Source: Deltaproteobacteria bacterium
Lineage (GTDB): Bacteria > Myxococcota_C > UBA6777
Direction of reading: 5' to 3'
Length of the DNA stretch: 64,000 nucleotides
Assembly (NCBI GenBank): GCA_006226375.1
Contig: SBHC01000005.1
Span: 248,001 to 312,000, forward strand
The position numbers and the translations under genes were made by a program. The notes under the pieces were generated by a model. That model was not told the DNA's origin and searched no databases. It saw only the letters and a program-made list of their open reading frames with translations. Shown here in pieces: positions 1 to 8,343 of this stretch. Position 1 is the first letter of the stretch. Every line of letters starts with the position of its first letter.

Positions 1-1474
1 CCGCGGTCTTGGCGACCCTTCCTCGGTGTTCTTGCAAGCAAGCATCCAAATACCTCAACTCAATTTCAGAGAGACCTCGCTCCACGTTGTCTGCCAGTGA
101 CAAAGCTGGATCGATCCGCAACCTCACCTCCAAGCTTGTTGTTCCCTCCTCATCATCTTGTCGCTCGACCTCTTCGTGATGGTGGCGGGCTGGCCTGGAT
201 GCATCCTGTTTCTTCTCGGGCAATGCAACGTCCTCCACCTCCACCTGCGGCAGCGAAGTCTGGCTTCCTGAGCCAACAACGGTGTGACCGAACTCGTCCT
301 TTCCAACAAACCGCTTCATCATACGATGGAAGTCGCTGCTTTGAAGAGAGCTGCCTGTGTGAGTGAGAAGCAGCCGCTCTGCAAAGTTCTCAAGCTGCCG
401 AACGTTTCCAGGCCAAGGGTATGTGCTGAGTTCATCGAGGAACCCCTCTGTGACAGCAGGGGGTTGAAGTTCGTATTGTTGTCCCAACGACTTACAGAAG
501 AACGCAAACAAGAAAAAGACGTCATTAACGCGTTCACGTAACGGCGGAAGAATCAGGCGAATCACGTTCAATCGATAGTACAGATCCTCACGAAATCGAC
601 CTTGCTCCATCAAGTGAGTGAGAGGCGCGTTGGTCGCAGCGATCACCCGGACATCCACAGGAAGTTCTTCGTTTCCTCCGACAGGACGGACCTTTCCTTC
701 TTGCAGCACACGAAGCAATCGATACTGCGCTTCCAAAGGAATGTTCCCAACCTCATCCAAGAACAGAGTCCCTCCATCTGCATGCCGGAACAAGCCCTCC
801 TTGTTGAAGATCGCACCAGTAAACGCCCCTTTCACATGACCGAAAAGCTCGGAGTCCACGAGATTTTCCGCCACAGCGCCACAGTTCAGCACCACAAAGT
901 TTCCTTTGCGTCCAGAGCGCTTGTGGATCGCACGGGCCAGCAGCTCTTTTCCTGTACCCGTCTCACCAAGAATCAACACGGTCGCATCGGTGGGTGCAAC
1001 TCGTTCACACGAAGTGAAAACATCCCACATCTTGGGGCTACGGCTGCGCATGTTGCCAAATCGATTGCGCCCCTGCTCTTCCTGATCCAGGTTCTCTACA
1101 ATCCGTGAAAACAGAGCCTGGGCTTCAATCACCTGTCCCAAAGCCGCTGCCAACTTCTCAGGCTCTCTCTCTAAGACAACTTCTTTGGCCCCTGCGCGCA
1201 AAATTTGGCGAACTTCGCTGGCAGATGCTTCAGGAAACCAAACCACCACATCAACCAAGGGCCACTGTCGGCAGAACGATCGCAACAATGGCTCGATTTC
1301 TTTGTGCTTCAACGACTTGGGATGCACAACAACCGCCCGAGAGTGCTGCAGGACCTCGGACTGCAACAGTCTCTGCCATGACCGGGTTTGCTTCACCAGA
1401 TAACCCATCGCAGCCATGGCATTTTTGGCCGCGGAACACCCCAAACTAAGTACATACACTTCTTGTTCGTTCAT
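1..1474 (-). CDS. Sigma-54-dependent transcriptional activator, C-terminus cut by window edge
   Basis: Reading leftward from an ATG at 1474, about 491 residues are present and the frame is still open at base 1, so the 3' end lies outside the window. The central AAA+ domain is typical of sigma-54 activators: Walker A GETGTGKE, the sigma-54 contact loop GAFTGA, Walker B GGTLFLDE, and the YPWPGNVRQLEN sensor region. The last visible residues (LQEHRGRVAKTA) match the start of a Fis-type helix-turn-helix. The first about 130 residues resemble a response-regulator receiver in length and rhythm but lack the acidic pair, the phospho-acceptor Asp and the conserved Lys (AVVVHPKSL sits where the Asp strand should be), so phosphorylation control looks lost. 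It would bind an upstream enhancer and drive RNA polymerase-sigma-54; its targets are not visible. Family assignment is firm; the pseudo-receiver reading is inference. Confidence 0.93.
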   Translation of the reverse strand, partial: MNEQEVYVLSLGCSAAKNAMAAMGYLVKQTRSWQRLLQSEVLQHSRAVVVHPKSLKHKEIEPLLRSFCRQWPLVDVVVWFPEASASEVRQILRAGAKEVVLEREPEKLAAALGQVIEAQALFSRIVENLDQEEQGRNRFGNMRSRSPKMWDVFTSCERVAPTDATVLILGETGTGKELLARAIHKRSGRKGNFVVLNCGAVAENLVDSELFGHVKGAFTGAIFNKEGLFRHADGGTLFLDEVGNIPLEAQYRLLRVLQEGKVRPVGGNEELPVDVRVIAATNAPLTHLMEQGRFREDLYYRLNVIRLILPPLRERVNDVFFLFAFFCKSLGQQYELQPPAVTEGFLDELSTYPWPGNVRQLENFAERLLLTHTGSSLQSSDFHRMMKRFVGKDEFGHTVVGSGSQTSLPQVEVEDVALPEKKQDASRPARHHHEEVERQDDEEGTTSLEVRLRIDPALSLADNVERGLSEIELRYLDACLQEHRGRVAKTA

Positions 1475-2358
1475 ACGTTCGCTTTGTACTGACCTTTCCC
1501 TATCCCATTGCAAGACAGTCTAGTGAGCCCTCAAAAAAGGGAAAATCTTTTCCCATTCTCTCATGATTTTCAAAAATGGGTCAAGCCCTTCTCAAAGACC
1601 CCGCCCCCTTCTTTGCAGTAGTGGCACAACATCTGCAGACATAGATAAGATGGAAGTCCAAGAGAAGATAGGGCTCCAAACAACAAACTATGGAATTGAC
1701 AGAAGGAGACCACATTTGCAAGTAGAGCCATCCAAAGATGAATCATCTCCCAATCAGAGCCTGCAAGAATCGTCCAAACGCTCGCAAGAACAGAAACCCA
1801 AAAGAAGTCCACAACGAGCCGCGAAAGAACCTTCGGAAAACAAAAGGAGGTCCCTTCATCCCCATCGAGCGCGAGCTTACCTACCTGATTTGCACCACGA
1901 AGAACAGGAGCAAGGATCGTGGGGCAGCCAAGACGACATCTGCGTTGTCCAAGCACGACTTTGGGTGCAGTGGCAGCACTCCTAGAGAGACGACTTGCTA
2001 TCCACCTCTCCCCCAGAAGAGTTCGAAGAACACGGAATTACCCGGCCCATCGTAACCTCATTTGCGAACAAAAACTTCACAGACAAAAGATCCAAGCAGA
2101 AAAATTGCTATGCCTGAGGGGCACATGCACAATGCAACTGTTCGGAGTTGCGCCCAGTGTTAGGCGATGGTTCAAAGATCGCTGTCGTGCGCAATTCAGA
2201 ATAAGCCCTTCCTGATGAAGGAAGGCTCCATGCGAAATGCATATTGTGATGTTGCTTGTCGTGACCAGCACGACGTTGAATGAGTTGATGCCCAGGAATG
2301 GGCCTTGTTTCCCCGCGATGGATGAGCAAGTTTGCTTGTGCGGTTGAAGGAGTTCTCC
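1475..2358. other. 0.9 kb intergenic stretch without a convincing gene
   Basis: Open frames exist on both strands (for example 1563-1985 plus and 1570-1956 minus) but none has a ribosome-binding site, a recognisable domain or the amino-acid make-up of the neighbouring proteins. The stretch must hold promoters for the leftward activator gene and the rightward kinase gene. It could also contain a decayed gene or a small RNA, which cannot be told by eye. Confidence 0.5.
1539..1554. promoter_or_regulatory. Short perfect inverted repeat upstream of the sigma-54 activator gene
   Basis: GGGAAAA, two bases, TTTTCCC: a perfect 7-bp dyad 65-80 bp upstream of the ATG at 1474. Its size and place fit an operator for a dimeric regulator, possibly autoregulation, but no protein can be assigned. 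Confidence 0.3.
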
Positions 2359-4353
2359 ATGCTCTCCTGTCCATCCTGTTCGTTTCCGAACCATGAACAG
2401 GCTCGCTTGTGTAGTTACTGTGGTCTCTATGTTCGACCGATCGGTGACTACCTACTGAAAGAGCGAATCGGCGTTGGCGGATTTGCCGAGGTCTATCGTG
2501 CGGTCAATCGTTATACCGGGCACGAAGCAGCGATCAAATTCCTGCACCGCAAGCTACTCAACGACAAAGAGATCGAGCAGCGGTTTTTGCGTGAAGTGGA
2601 GATTCTTCGCGATCTCCATAGCCCCAACATCGTCCAGATCTACGACTTTGGCATCCTCAAAGACATTGGTCTTTACCTGGTGATGGAATGGATTGATGGG
2701 GAAACGCTGGATGTTTTTGTCCAACGCCAGCCCCAACAACGCCTCTCGGAAGAGGTCGCCCTCAATCTCTTCTCCCAGCTGCTTTACGGTCTCAGCCGTA
2801 TCCATGAGAAGCGCGTTGTCCACCGCGACCTGAAACCCAAGAACTTTATGGTGGTCAAGGATCAAGGTCAGCTCACGCTCAAGATTCTCGACTTTGGAAT
2901 CGCCTGGGTGTCGGGGAGCCCTGCCCTGACCGAGCGCGGCATGTTTGTGGGCTCTACATACTTTATGGCTCCCGAGCAGTTTCGCGCCCAGAAAGAACTG
3001 TTTGGTCCCTCCACCGATCTCTATGTCTCAGGCTTGTTGTTGGCCTGGATGTTGACGGGCAAGCACGTCTTTACAGGTTCATCGGTCAAAGATCTTGCGA
3101 TCCAACATTGTTACAACATGCCTCCCATGTTGTCGGAGCTTTGTCCCGAAGCCAACTTCCTCCCTTCGTTGGAGGCGGTGGTCACCTATGCTCTTCAGAA
3201 AGAACCGCATCGTCGCTTTCAATCTGCGATGGAGTTCTTGGAAGCGCTCAACAACCCAGCCGATTTTCAGCGTCAATTCTTGCAAACCAATCGATTCCGT
3301 TCTCAGCAGCAGGGCTCCACAGGAATTTCTGTGGCGTCTGCTCATGACCCCCTGACATTGTCGGGAGTGGGACACGGTCCAATCAAGAGCGGTTCAGCCC
3401 CCACCCAACCTCCTCACATGGCAAACACAGCCTCACGCCATGCAGTAGTTCGGGGTCACCGGGTGACAGGAGTCCAACCGAGCCTTCCTGCCTCGTTGAT
3501 TGGAAAAGATCCGTACGCACCTCTGGCCGAAGTCGACTCGGGCGCCAACGCGGTCAGCAGCCCAGAACCTGCGCTGTCTGCTTCCGCACGGAATGCTTCA
3601 AACGAAGCGCCTTTGAAAGCAACACCTCAGACACCGGCTCCCTTGGATACAGTCAGTCTGTCCGAGCACATTCAGGAGGTTAGGGACAAGCGAGTGAGTC
3701 CAACTCCCGAACATCGGATGGACCTGGACAAGTCGATGGTGACAGCGCAATACAAAGGAGGTGGCAGCGGTGGCTTTGTCCAACGCGACGAGACCCACAC
3801 CGATTTGCTGGTGGCACCTCCACAGTATCTTACCAAAGACCTGCGCAGCCGCGAATCCCAGTCGGAGCATAGCTCCACCGACGGCACTAGCCTGATGACT
3901 CCATCGTCACCGCCACCATCGAACGCACCGGAAAACGCCGGACCGTCTTCTCCCCCAGTGGAGATCGATCCAGAGCAACTCCAAGTGTTCTCCAATCTGA
4001 TCGCTTCGATGCCTACAGCGATTGCGTCACAGCCGACCCTCTCCAACAGAGCCAGGCGCACAGCCTCCCGACGGCCTTTGTCAGAGCAAGGCAAGAACTC
4101 AGCGCGAAGGTTATGGTTCGCGTTGGCAGCGTTGCTTCTCGCTGGAGCGGTTGCCTTCGGCTTGCTTTGGTTTCAAAACACCCAAGCCCCCAGTCAACCC
4201 GGTCAAGGGAAAGAAGCCCGGCTCTCTCTCCGTCCTCTCCGAACAGAGCCAGTCCCCTCGAAGGCGTCCTTGATGAAGTCCAAGACGACAACTCTCCAGA
4301 CCTCCCCCGCCTTTCGTGCGAGGCCAACCTCGTCCCAGGCCAACAAAAAATAA
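2359..4353 (+). CDS. Membrane Ser/Thr protein kinase with N-terminal zinc ribbon
   Basis: The start is the ATG at 2359, preceded by GAAGGAG at a 6-base spacing; an in-frame codon 27 bases upstream has no such site. The 664-residue protein opens with a zinc ribbon (C4-x2-C7, C18-x2-C21), followed by a Hanks-type kinase domain at about 31-300: glycine loop GVGGFAEVY, AIKFL lysine, catalytic loop HRDLKPKN, DFG, and APEQ in the P+1 region. A long Ser/Pro/Thr-rich linker follows, then one transmembrane helix near residues 584-607 (ALAALLLAGAVAFGLLW) and a short basic tail. The kinase therefore lies on the cytoplasmic side with a small C-terminal segment outside. It probably phosphorylates cytoplasmic partners in response to an unknown signal. 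It is followed by a second kinase gene 156 bp downstream, suggesting shared function. Kinase call is firm; substrate unknown. Confidence 0.95.
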   Translation: MLSCPSCSFPNHEQARLCSYCGLYVRPIGDYLLKERIGVGGFAEVYRAVNRYTGHEAAIKFLHRKLLNDKEIEQRFLREVEILRDLHSPNIVQIYDFGILKDIGLYLVMEWIDGETLDVFVQRQPQQRLSEEVALNLFSQLLYGLSRIHEKRVVHRDLKPKNFMVVKDQGQLTLKILDFGIAWVSGSPALTERGMFVGSTYFMAPEQFRAQKELFGPSTDLYVSGLLLAWMLTGKHVFTGSSVKDLAIQHCYNMPPMLSELCPEANFLPSLEAVVTYALQKEPHRRFQSAMEFLEALNNPADFQRQFLQTNRFRSQQQGSTGISVASAHDPLTLSGVGHGPIKSGSAPTQPPHMANTASRHAVVRGHRVTGVQPSLPASLIGKDPYAPLAEVDSGANAVSSPEPALSASARNASNEAPLKATPQTPAPLDTVSLSEHIQEVRDKRVSPTPEHRMDLDKSMVTAQYKGGGSGGFVQRDETHTDLLVAPPQYLTKDLRSRESQSEHSSTDGTSLMTPSSPPPSNAPENAGPSSPPVEIDPEQLQVFSNLIASMPTAIASQPTLSNRARRTASRRPLSEQGKNSARRLWFALAALLLAGAVAFGLLWFQNTQAPSQPGQGKEARLSLRPLRTEPVPSKASLMKSKTTTLQTSPAFRARPTSSQANKK

Positions 4354-4358
4354 CCTTG

Positions 4359-4397
4359 CTCTTTCCTATACATCCTGCCATCTTGAGAGGGAAAGAG
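4359..4397. other. Inverted repeat between the two kinase genes
   Basis: CTCTTTCC (4359-4366) and GGAAAGAG (4390-4397) form a perfect 8-bp stem with a 23-base loop just after the first kinase stop. It is followed on the plus strand by a run of A rather than T, so it is not a standard rho-independent terminator for the first kinase; it may be an mRNA-stability element or operator. Confidence 0.35.
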
Positions 4398-4509
4398 AAA
4401 AAAAGAATCGCCCTGTTTCAAGAACCCCTTGTAACCAACCGTTTGGCTATAATCAGAAGTCATTCCCAAACAAGCATTCATGATTCAAAACAGTTGGTGA
4501 AGAGTAGCC

Positions 4510-6594
4510 GTGAATACCATTCTTCAATCGCCGATCGCATTGTCCGTAGCAGGAGGCTTGCTTCTGCTGTTGCTGATTGGGCTGTTTTTTCTACGCCGCA
4601 GCAACGACAACGACGAGCCCCTCTACCTTCAGCAAGTCCGGTCTTTTGTAGCAGAAGGTCGCTACCAAGAAGCTGCAGAGATCCAGCTCAAGCAAGGCAA
4701 CAAAAAAGAAGCCTTCAACTTGATGGAACGAGGAAAGATCCACGGTGAGGCTTCATTCCTGGCCGAAGAACTCAAACTCCTTGACCGAGCAGCCTTTCAT
4801 GCCGAGCACGCCAGCGACTTTAAGCGAGCCGCAGGCCTGTACGCCACCCTTGGACAACACGAGCGAGCCTGTCAACTGTACGCAAGAGAAGGCCTCTTCG
4901 CCAATGCAGCTCGCGAGCTTGAGCAAACTCCCACAGCCGATCTTCAACGTGTCGCTCAACTTTGGGAGCAGGCCCTTCTCCAAATGTTCCAAAAGCTAGG
5001 AGGACCACAACAACTTGCTCCTCCCCAGTTGGAAGAAGCCAAGACCTACGCCCAAAAGTCCGCCATCTTTTATGAAAAAGCAGGCAACCTACCACGCGCC
5101 ATGCAGTTGTTTGGCATCTCCCAAGATCATGAGAAGGTCCAACAAATCCAAATCCAGATCCAGGCCAACCCAGTTGCGGCCACGCTGATGGGACAACCGT
5201 CCGAACCTCTCGACCCGTCGTTCTATCCCCACACAGGGTTTGGGGGCCTGGGTGGAACCCCACCAACAGGAAACCTTTACAACACACCACACCCTACGGG
5301 TATGGGAGGAATGGGTGGTCTGGGAGCTGACGCATTAAGCTCGATCTCCAACATGGTGAACCAAGCCGTCCACCAAGCCATGCAAAACCAACCCATGCAG
5401 AGCAACACCCGCTTGCCTCAAGTCAATGTCACAATGGATGGCACCCAACTCCAAGACGTCCTGCAAAATACAAAGGCTCCCGTCCACGTCAACGTGATTC
5501 AGGTACCCGACGCCATGTCCAATGGCACCACCATGATCGAACGTGACACCGAACGGTACAGCATCGGTGACAAGATCGGTGAAGGTGGGATGGCCGTTGT
5601 GTACAAGGCCTTCGACCAACTGCTTGAACGAGACGTTGCGCTGAAGTTTCTTCCCGAAGGAGTGACCCAAACACCACTCGCGCTCACCTATTTTCAACGC
5701 GAGGCGAAAGCAGCTGCCGCTCTGAACCACCCAAACATCGTAACGATCTACGACTATGGTGTGCTCAGCGGACGTCCTTTCATTTGCATGGAGCTTCTTC
5801 AAGGAGCCACGTTGGAGGATCTCCTGGAGCGAACAGACGGCAGAGGAATGCCGTTGCTGTCGATGTTTGAGATCGTGGAAGGCTTGCTCGCAGCGTTGGA
5901 CTTCGCGCACTCGCACCAGTTTGTACACCGCGACATCAAGCCCGCCAACGTCATGTACACAACCCACCACAACATCAAGCTGATGGACTTTGGAATCGCA
6001 CGCCAAGGCGACGCATCCCAACAGACAGTGGTCGCAGGAACTCCCCAGTACATGGCGCCAGAGCAAATGATCGGCCGGGGTATCGATCATAGAACCGATC
6101 TCTTTGCCGTGGGAATCACCCTGTACGAGCTTTGGACAGGGCTACCTCCTTACGAAGGAATGGCTCGAACAGCGCCTCCCCCTCCACCAAGCAACATCCG
6201 CCCGATTCCCGAGCCGCTGGAACGCCTTATCATGTGGTGCCTGCAGCTTCAGCAAGACAAGCGTCCACCTTCAGCCTTTGACTTGCTTCGCCAGTTCCGG
6301 ACGATCCGTAGCCAGCTGGAGCGCGATCCTCGGTATGCGGAAGAATTGGTGATGGATCCCAGCGTGTTGGAAGCCAGAAACAACGCAACACCTCACCCCC
6401 GAATGGGCACAGGTGAGGCTCCACGAATCACCACTCCAGTTCATGGGACCGAGGTGGTTGCACCCACAGCGATGGGCGCTCCTCCCAACCCAGAACTCTC
6501 CGATATCATCGACGATCTTGATGATTTTGGAAGCCGCTCCAACGACTCCCTCGATCAACTCCTCGCCGTCTATCTCGACAACGAGCAGAAGTAA
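4510..6594 (+). CDS. Membrane-anchored Ser/Thr kinase with helical-repeat N-terminus
   Basis: GTG start at 4510 with GAAGAG five bases upstream. The 694-residue protein begins with one transmembrane helix (about residues 8-28) followed by RR, so the bulk faces the cytoplasm. Residues 35-215 are a TPR-like solenoid of short repeats (ALYxxxGQHERACQLY type), then a Gly/Pro/Met-rich linker. A Hanks kinase domain runs from about 350 to 610: glycine loop GEGGMAVVY, VALKFL lysine, catalytic loop HRDIKPAN, DFG, MAPEQM. The tail is acidic. The kinase-at-the-C-terminus order, with the membrane anchor and solenoid first, is the reverse of PASTA-type PknB. The solenoid likely docks a partner. It lies directly downstream of another membrane kinase on the same strand. 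Kinase identity is firm; role unknown. Confidence 0.94.
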   Translation: MNTILQSPIALSVAGGLLLLLLIGLFFLRRSNDNDEPLYLQQVRSFVAEGRYQEAAEIQLKQGNKKEAFNLMERGKIHGEASFLAEELKLLDRAAFHAEHASDFKRAAGLYATLGQHERACQLYAREGLFANAARELEQTPTADLQRVAQLWEQALLQMFQKLGGPQQLAPPQLEEAKTYAQKSAIFYEKAGNLPRAMQLFGISQDHEKVQQIQIQIQANPVAATLMGQPSEPLDPSFYPHTGFGGLGGTPPTGNLYNTPHPTGMGGMGGLGADALSSISNMVNQAVHQAMQNQPMQSNTRLPQVNVTMDGTQLQDVLQNTKAPVHVNVIQVPDAMSNGTTMIERDTERYSIGDKIGEGGMAVVYKAFDQLLERDVALKFLPEGVTQTPLALTYFQREAKAAAALNHPNIVTIYDYGVLSGRPFICMELLQGATLEDLLERTDGRGMPLLSMFEIVEGLLAALDFAHSHQFVHRDIKPANVMYTTHHNIKLMDFGIARQGDASQQTVVAGTPQYMAPEQMIGRGIDHRTDLFAVGITLYELWTGLPPYEGMARTAPPPPPSNIRPIPEPLERLIMWCLQLQQDKRPPSAFDLLRQFRTIRSQLERDPRYAEELVMDPSVLEARNNATPHPRMGTGEAPRITTPVHGTEVVAPTAMGAPPNPELSDIIDDLDDFGSRSNDSLDQLLAVYLDNEQK

Positions 6595-6631
6595 GGGAAC
6601 GGGAACTTCCTCGCACACTCATGACTTGAGA

Positions 6632-7312
6632 CTACTTGAGGTCTTCAGGGGTGTCAGGCTGGCTCTCAGGGGCAGCGTTTTGGAAGGCGGGTAGGGCTTT
6701 GGCAGCCTCGCATACTCTTGCGATCGTGGGGAATTGTTCCATGTCGATCTTGAAACGGCGGGCGTTGTATTCCTGAGGAACCAGAGCAGCATCCGCCAAC
6801 GTAAGCTGGTCACCGAACGAATACGTCCCGGCGGTTTGCACCAGAAGCTTCTCCAGCCCCTTGAAGCCAAGCTCGATCCAATACGCAGCCCACTCCACAG
6901 CCACAGGCCGCTCCACATCAAACTGGGCCATGAGCTTCTTCATGACCTTCAGGTTTTGAATGGGTTGGATGGAGCTGTTAACGACTTCCACCAGCTGCCG
7001 GACCTTCGCCCGGTCTGCAGGCTCAGAAGGCAACAACGCTGGCTCTGGATAGCACTCTTCCAGGTACTCCATGATCGCCACAGACTGGCTCACCGTTGCA
7101 ACCACATCACCGGCTTCGTTGAGGACCTCCAATGTGGGAACTTCAGCCACTGGATTGCGTTGAAGATAACTGTCAGAGAATTGTTGCCCTCCATCTTGAA
7201 GCAGATGGACAGGAACATACTCATACTCCAGGCCTTTGAGGCCCAAAGCAATTCGCACCCGGTAGGAACAGCTGGAGCGAAAGTAGCTGTAGAGTCGAAG
7301 CGAATTAGCCAT
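6632..7312 (-). CDS. maiA: Maleylacetoacetate isomerase (zeta-class GST)
   Basis: The 226-residue protein carries the zeta-class glutathione S-transferase signature SSCSYRVRIAL near residues 13-23 and the VPTLE and SQSVAIMEYLEE elements that bind glutathione, followed by an all-helical C-terminal domain. Length fits MaiA (about 210-225). It isomerises maleylacetoacetate to fumarylacetoacetate in tyrosine/phenylalanine breakdown. Its start overlaps the end of the fumarylacetoacetase gene by eight bases, so the two are translated from one message and catalyse consecutive steps. Homogentisate dioxygenase, the step before, is not in the window. The last about 10 residues are a hydrophilic extension. 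Confidence 0.93.
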   Translation of the reverse strand: MANSLRLYSYFRSSCSYRVRIALGLKGLEYEYVPVHLLQDGGQQFSDSYLQRNPVAEVPTLEVLNEAGDVVATVSQSVAIMEYLEECYPEPALLPSEPADRAKVRQLVEVVNSSIQPIQNLKVMKKLMAQFDVERPVAVEWAAYWIELGFKGLEKLLVQTAGTYSFGDQLTLADAALVPQEYNARRFKIDMEQFPTIARVCEAAKALPAFQNAAPESQPDTPEDLK

Positions 7313-8288
7313 CCCACTTCACCACTTTTTGATCGATGGCGCCGAAGATGGACTGGCCGTCTTTCTTCATCTCAATCCGCACACGATCGCCGAACTTCAT
7401 AAAGGGTGTGACAAACTCACCGGTGTCGATCTTCTCAATCATCCGCTTCTCAGCCAGGCAGCAGCTTCCCTTGGAGCGGTCTTTGTTCGAGACCGTACCG
7501 GAGCCAATGATGGTGCCTGCGCCCAAGGGACGCGTACGAGCCACATGAGCGATCAAGCGGTGGAAGGAAAAGACCATCTCGGGACCTGCGTCTGGGTTCC
7601 CAAAGAATTCGTTGTTGTAAGAGACTTCAAGGGGAAGCCAGACTTTTCCATCGCGCCAGGAGTCGCCCAGTTCATCGGGGGTTACGGCAAACGGCGAGAA
7701 TACGGTTGGCGGCTTGGACACGACAAAACCAAAGCTCTTCGCCAACTCACTGGGAATCAGACCACGCAGCGACACATCGTTCACCAACATCAGCAAGCGG
7801 ACATACTGACCGGCTTCTTCTTGGCTGGTTTGGTACGGAACGTCGCCAGTGACGATGGCGATCTCACCTTCAAAGTCGATGCCCCAATCTTCGGTCTTGT
7901 GCGCGATATCTTGGGTGGGTCCAATGAAGGTGTCAGAGCCGCCCTGGTACATCAAGGGATCATCGTAAAACGACTCAGGCACAGTAGCACCGCGAGCCTT
8001 CCGAACCAGCTCCACGTGGTTCAGGTACGCCGACCCATCCAACCACTGGTAGGCACGGGGAAGAGGAGCTTCCAACTGGTCAACGTCGACGTCGAACGCG
8101 CCTTCCGCTTGGCCAGCGTTCAAAGCATCAGAGAGCTTCTGAAGATCGCCAACCACAGCGTCCCAGTTTTCGAGAGCAGCCTGGAGCGTGGGCGAGATGT
8201 TCGTGGCCTTGACTGCACGTTGACCGTCGCGGCTGACAACCAACAATTGACCGTCGCGGGTTCCGTCTCGGAGAGTTGCAAATTTCAT
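7305..8288 (-). CDS. fahA: Fumarylacetoacetate hydrolase family protein (fumarylacetoacetase)
   Basis: A 327-residue FAH-superfamily protein. The metal-site region is visible as DWGIDFEGEIAIV, and LIPSELAKSFGFVVSKPPT, SFHRLIAHVARTRPLGAGTIIGSG (split here as two blocks) and RVRIEM match the short bacterial fumarylacetoacetase branch. It should cleave fumarylacetoacetate to fumarate and acetoacetate, the last step of the homogentisate route. AGGAAG lies a few bases before the ATG at 8288. The gene overlaps maiA downstream and lies 55 bp after kbl, forming a leftward amino-acid catabolism run. Other FAH-family activities (acylpyruvase) are possible, but the maiA overlap favours fumarylacetoacetase. 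Confidence 0.88.
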   Translation of the reverse strand: MKFATLRDGTRDGQLLVVSRDGQRAVKATNISPTLQAALENWDAVVGDLQKLSDALNAGQAEGAFDVDVDQLEAPLPRAYQWLDGSAYLNHVELVRKARGATVPESFYDDPLMYQGGSDTFIGPTQDIAHKTEDWGIDFEGEIAIVTGDVPYQTSQEEAGQYVRLLMLVNDVSLRGLIPSELAKSFGFVVSKPPTVFSPFAVTPDELGDSWRDGKVWLPLEVSYNNEFFGNPDAGPEMVFSFHRLIAHVARTRPLGAGTIIGSGTVSNKDRSKGSCCLAEKRMIEKIDTGEFVTPFMKFGDRVRIEMKKDGQSIFGAIDQKVVKWDG

Positions 8289-8343
8289 TGTACTTCCTCG
8301 TTAGCGTAGGGGACCAGAAAACAAAGACATCAAGAGAATGTGT

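Noticed and set aside
602-1108. Long plus-strand open frame
   Set aside because: It lies antisense to the clearly coding sigma-54 activator and has no domain or ribosome-binding site.
1570-1956. 128-residue minus-strand frame in the first intergenic region
   Set aside because: Some hydrophobic stretches, but no start signal, no family and odd composition; treated as chance.
5335-6090. 251-residue minus-strand frame
   Set aside because: Antisense to the kinase domain of the second Ser/Thr kinase, whose motifs are unambiguous.
7329-8309. 326-residue plus-strand frame
   Set aside because: Complete shadow of the fumarylacetoacetase gene in the opposite strand.
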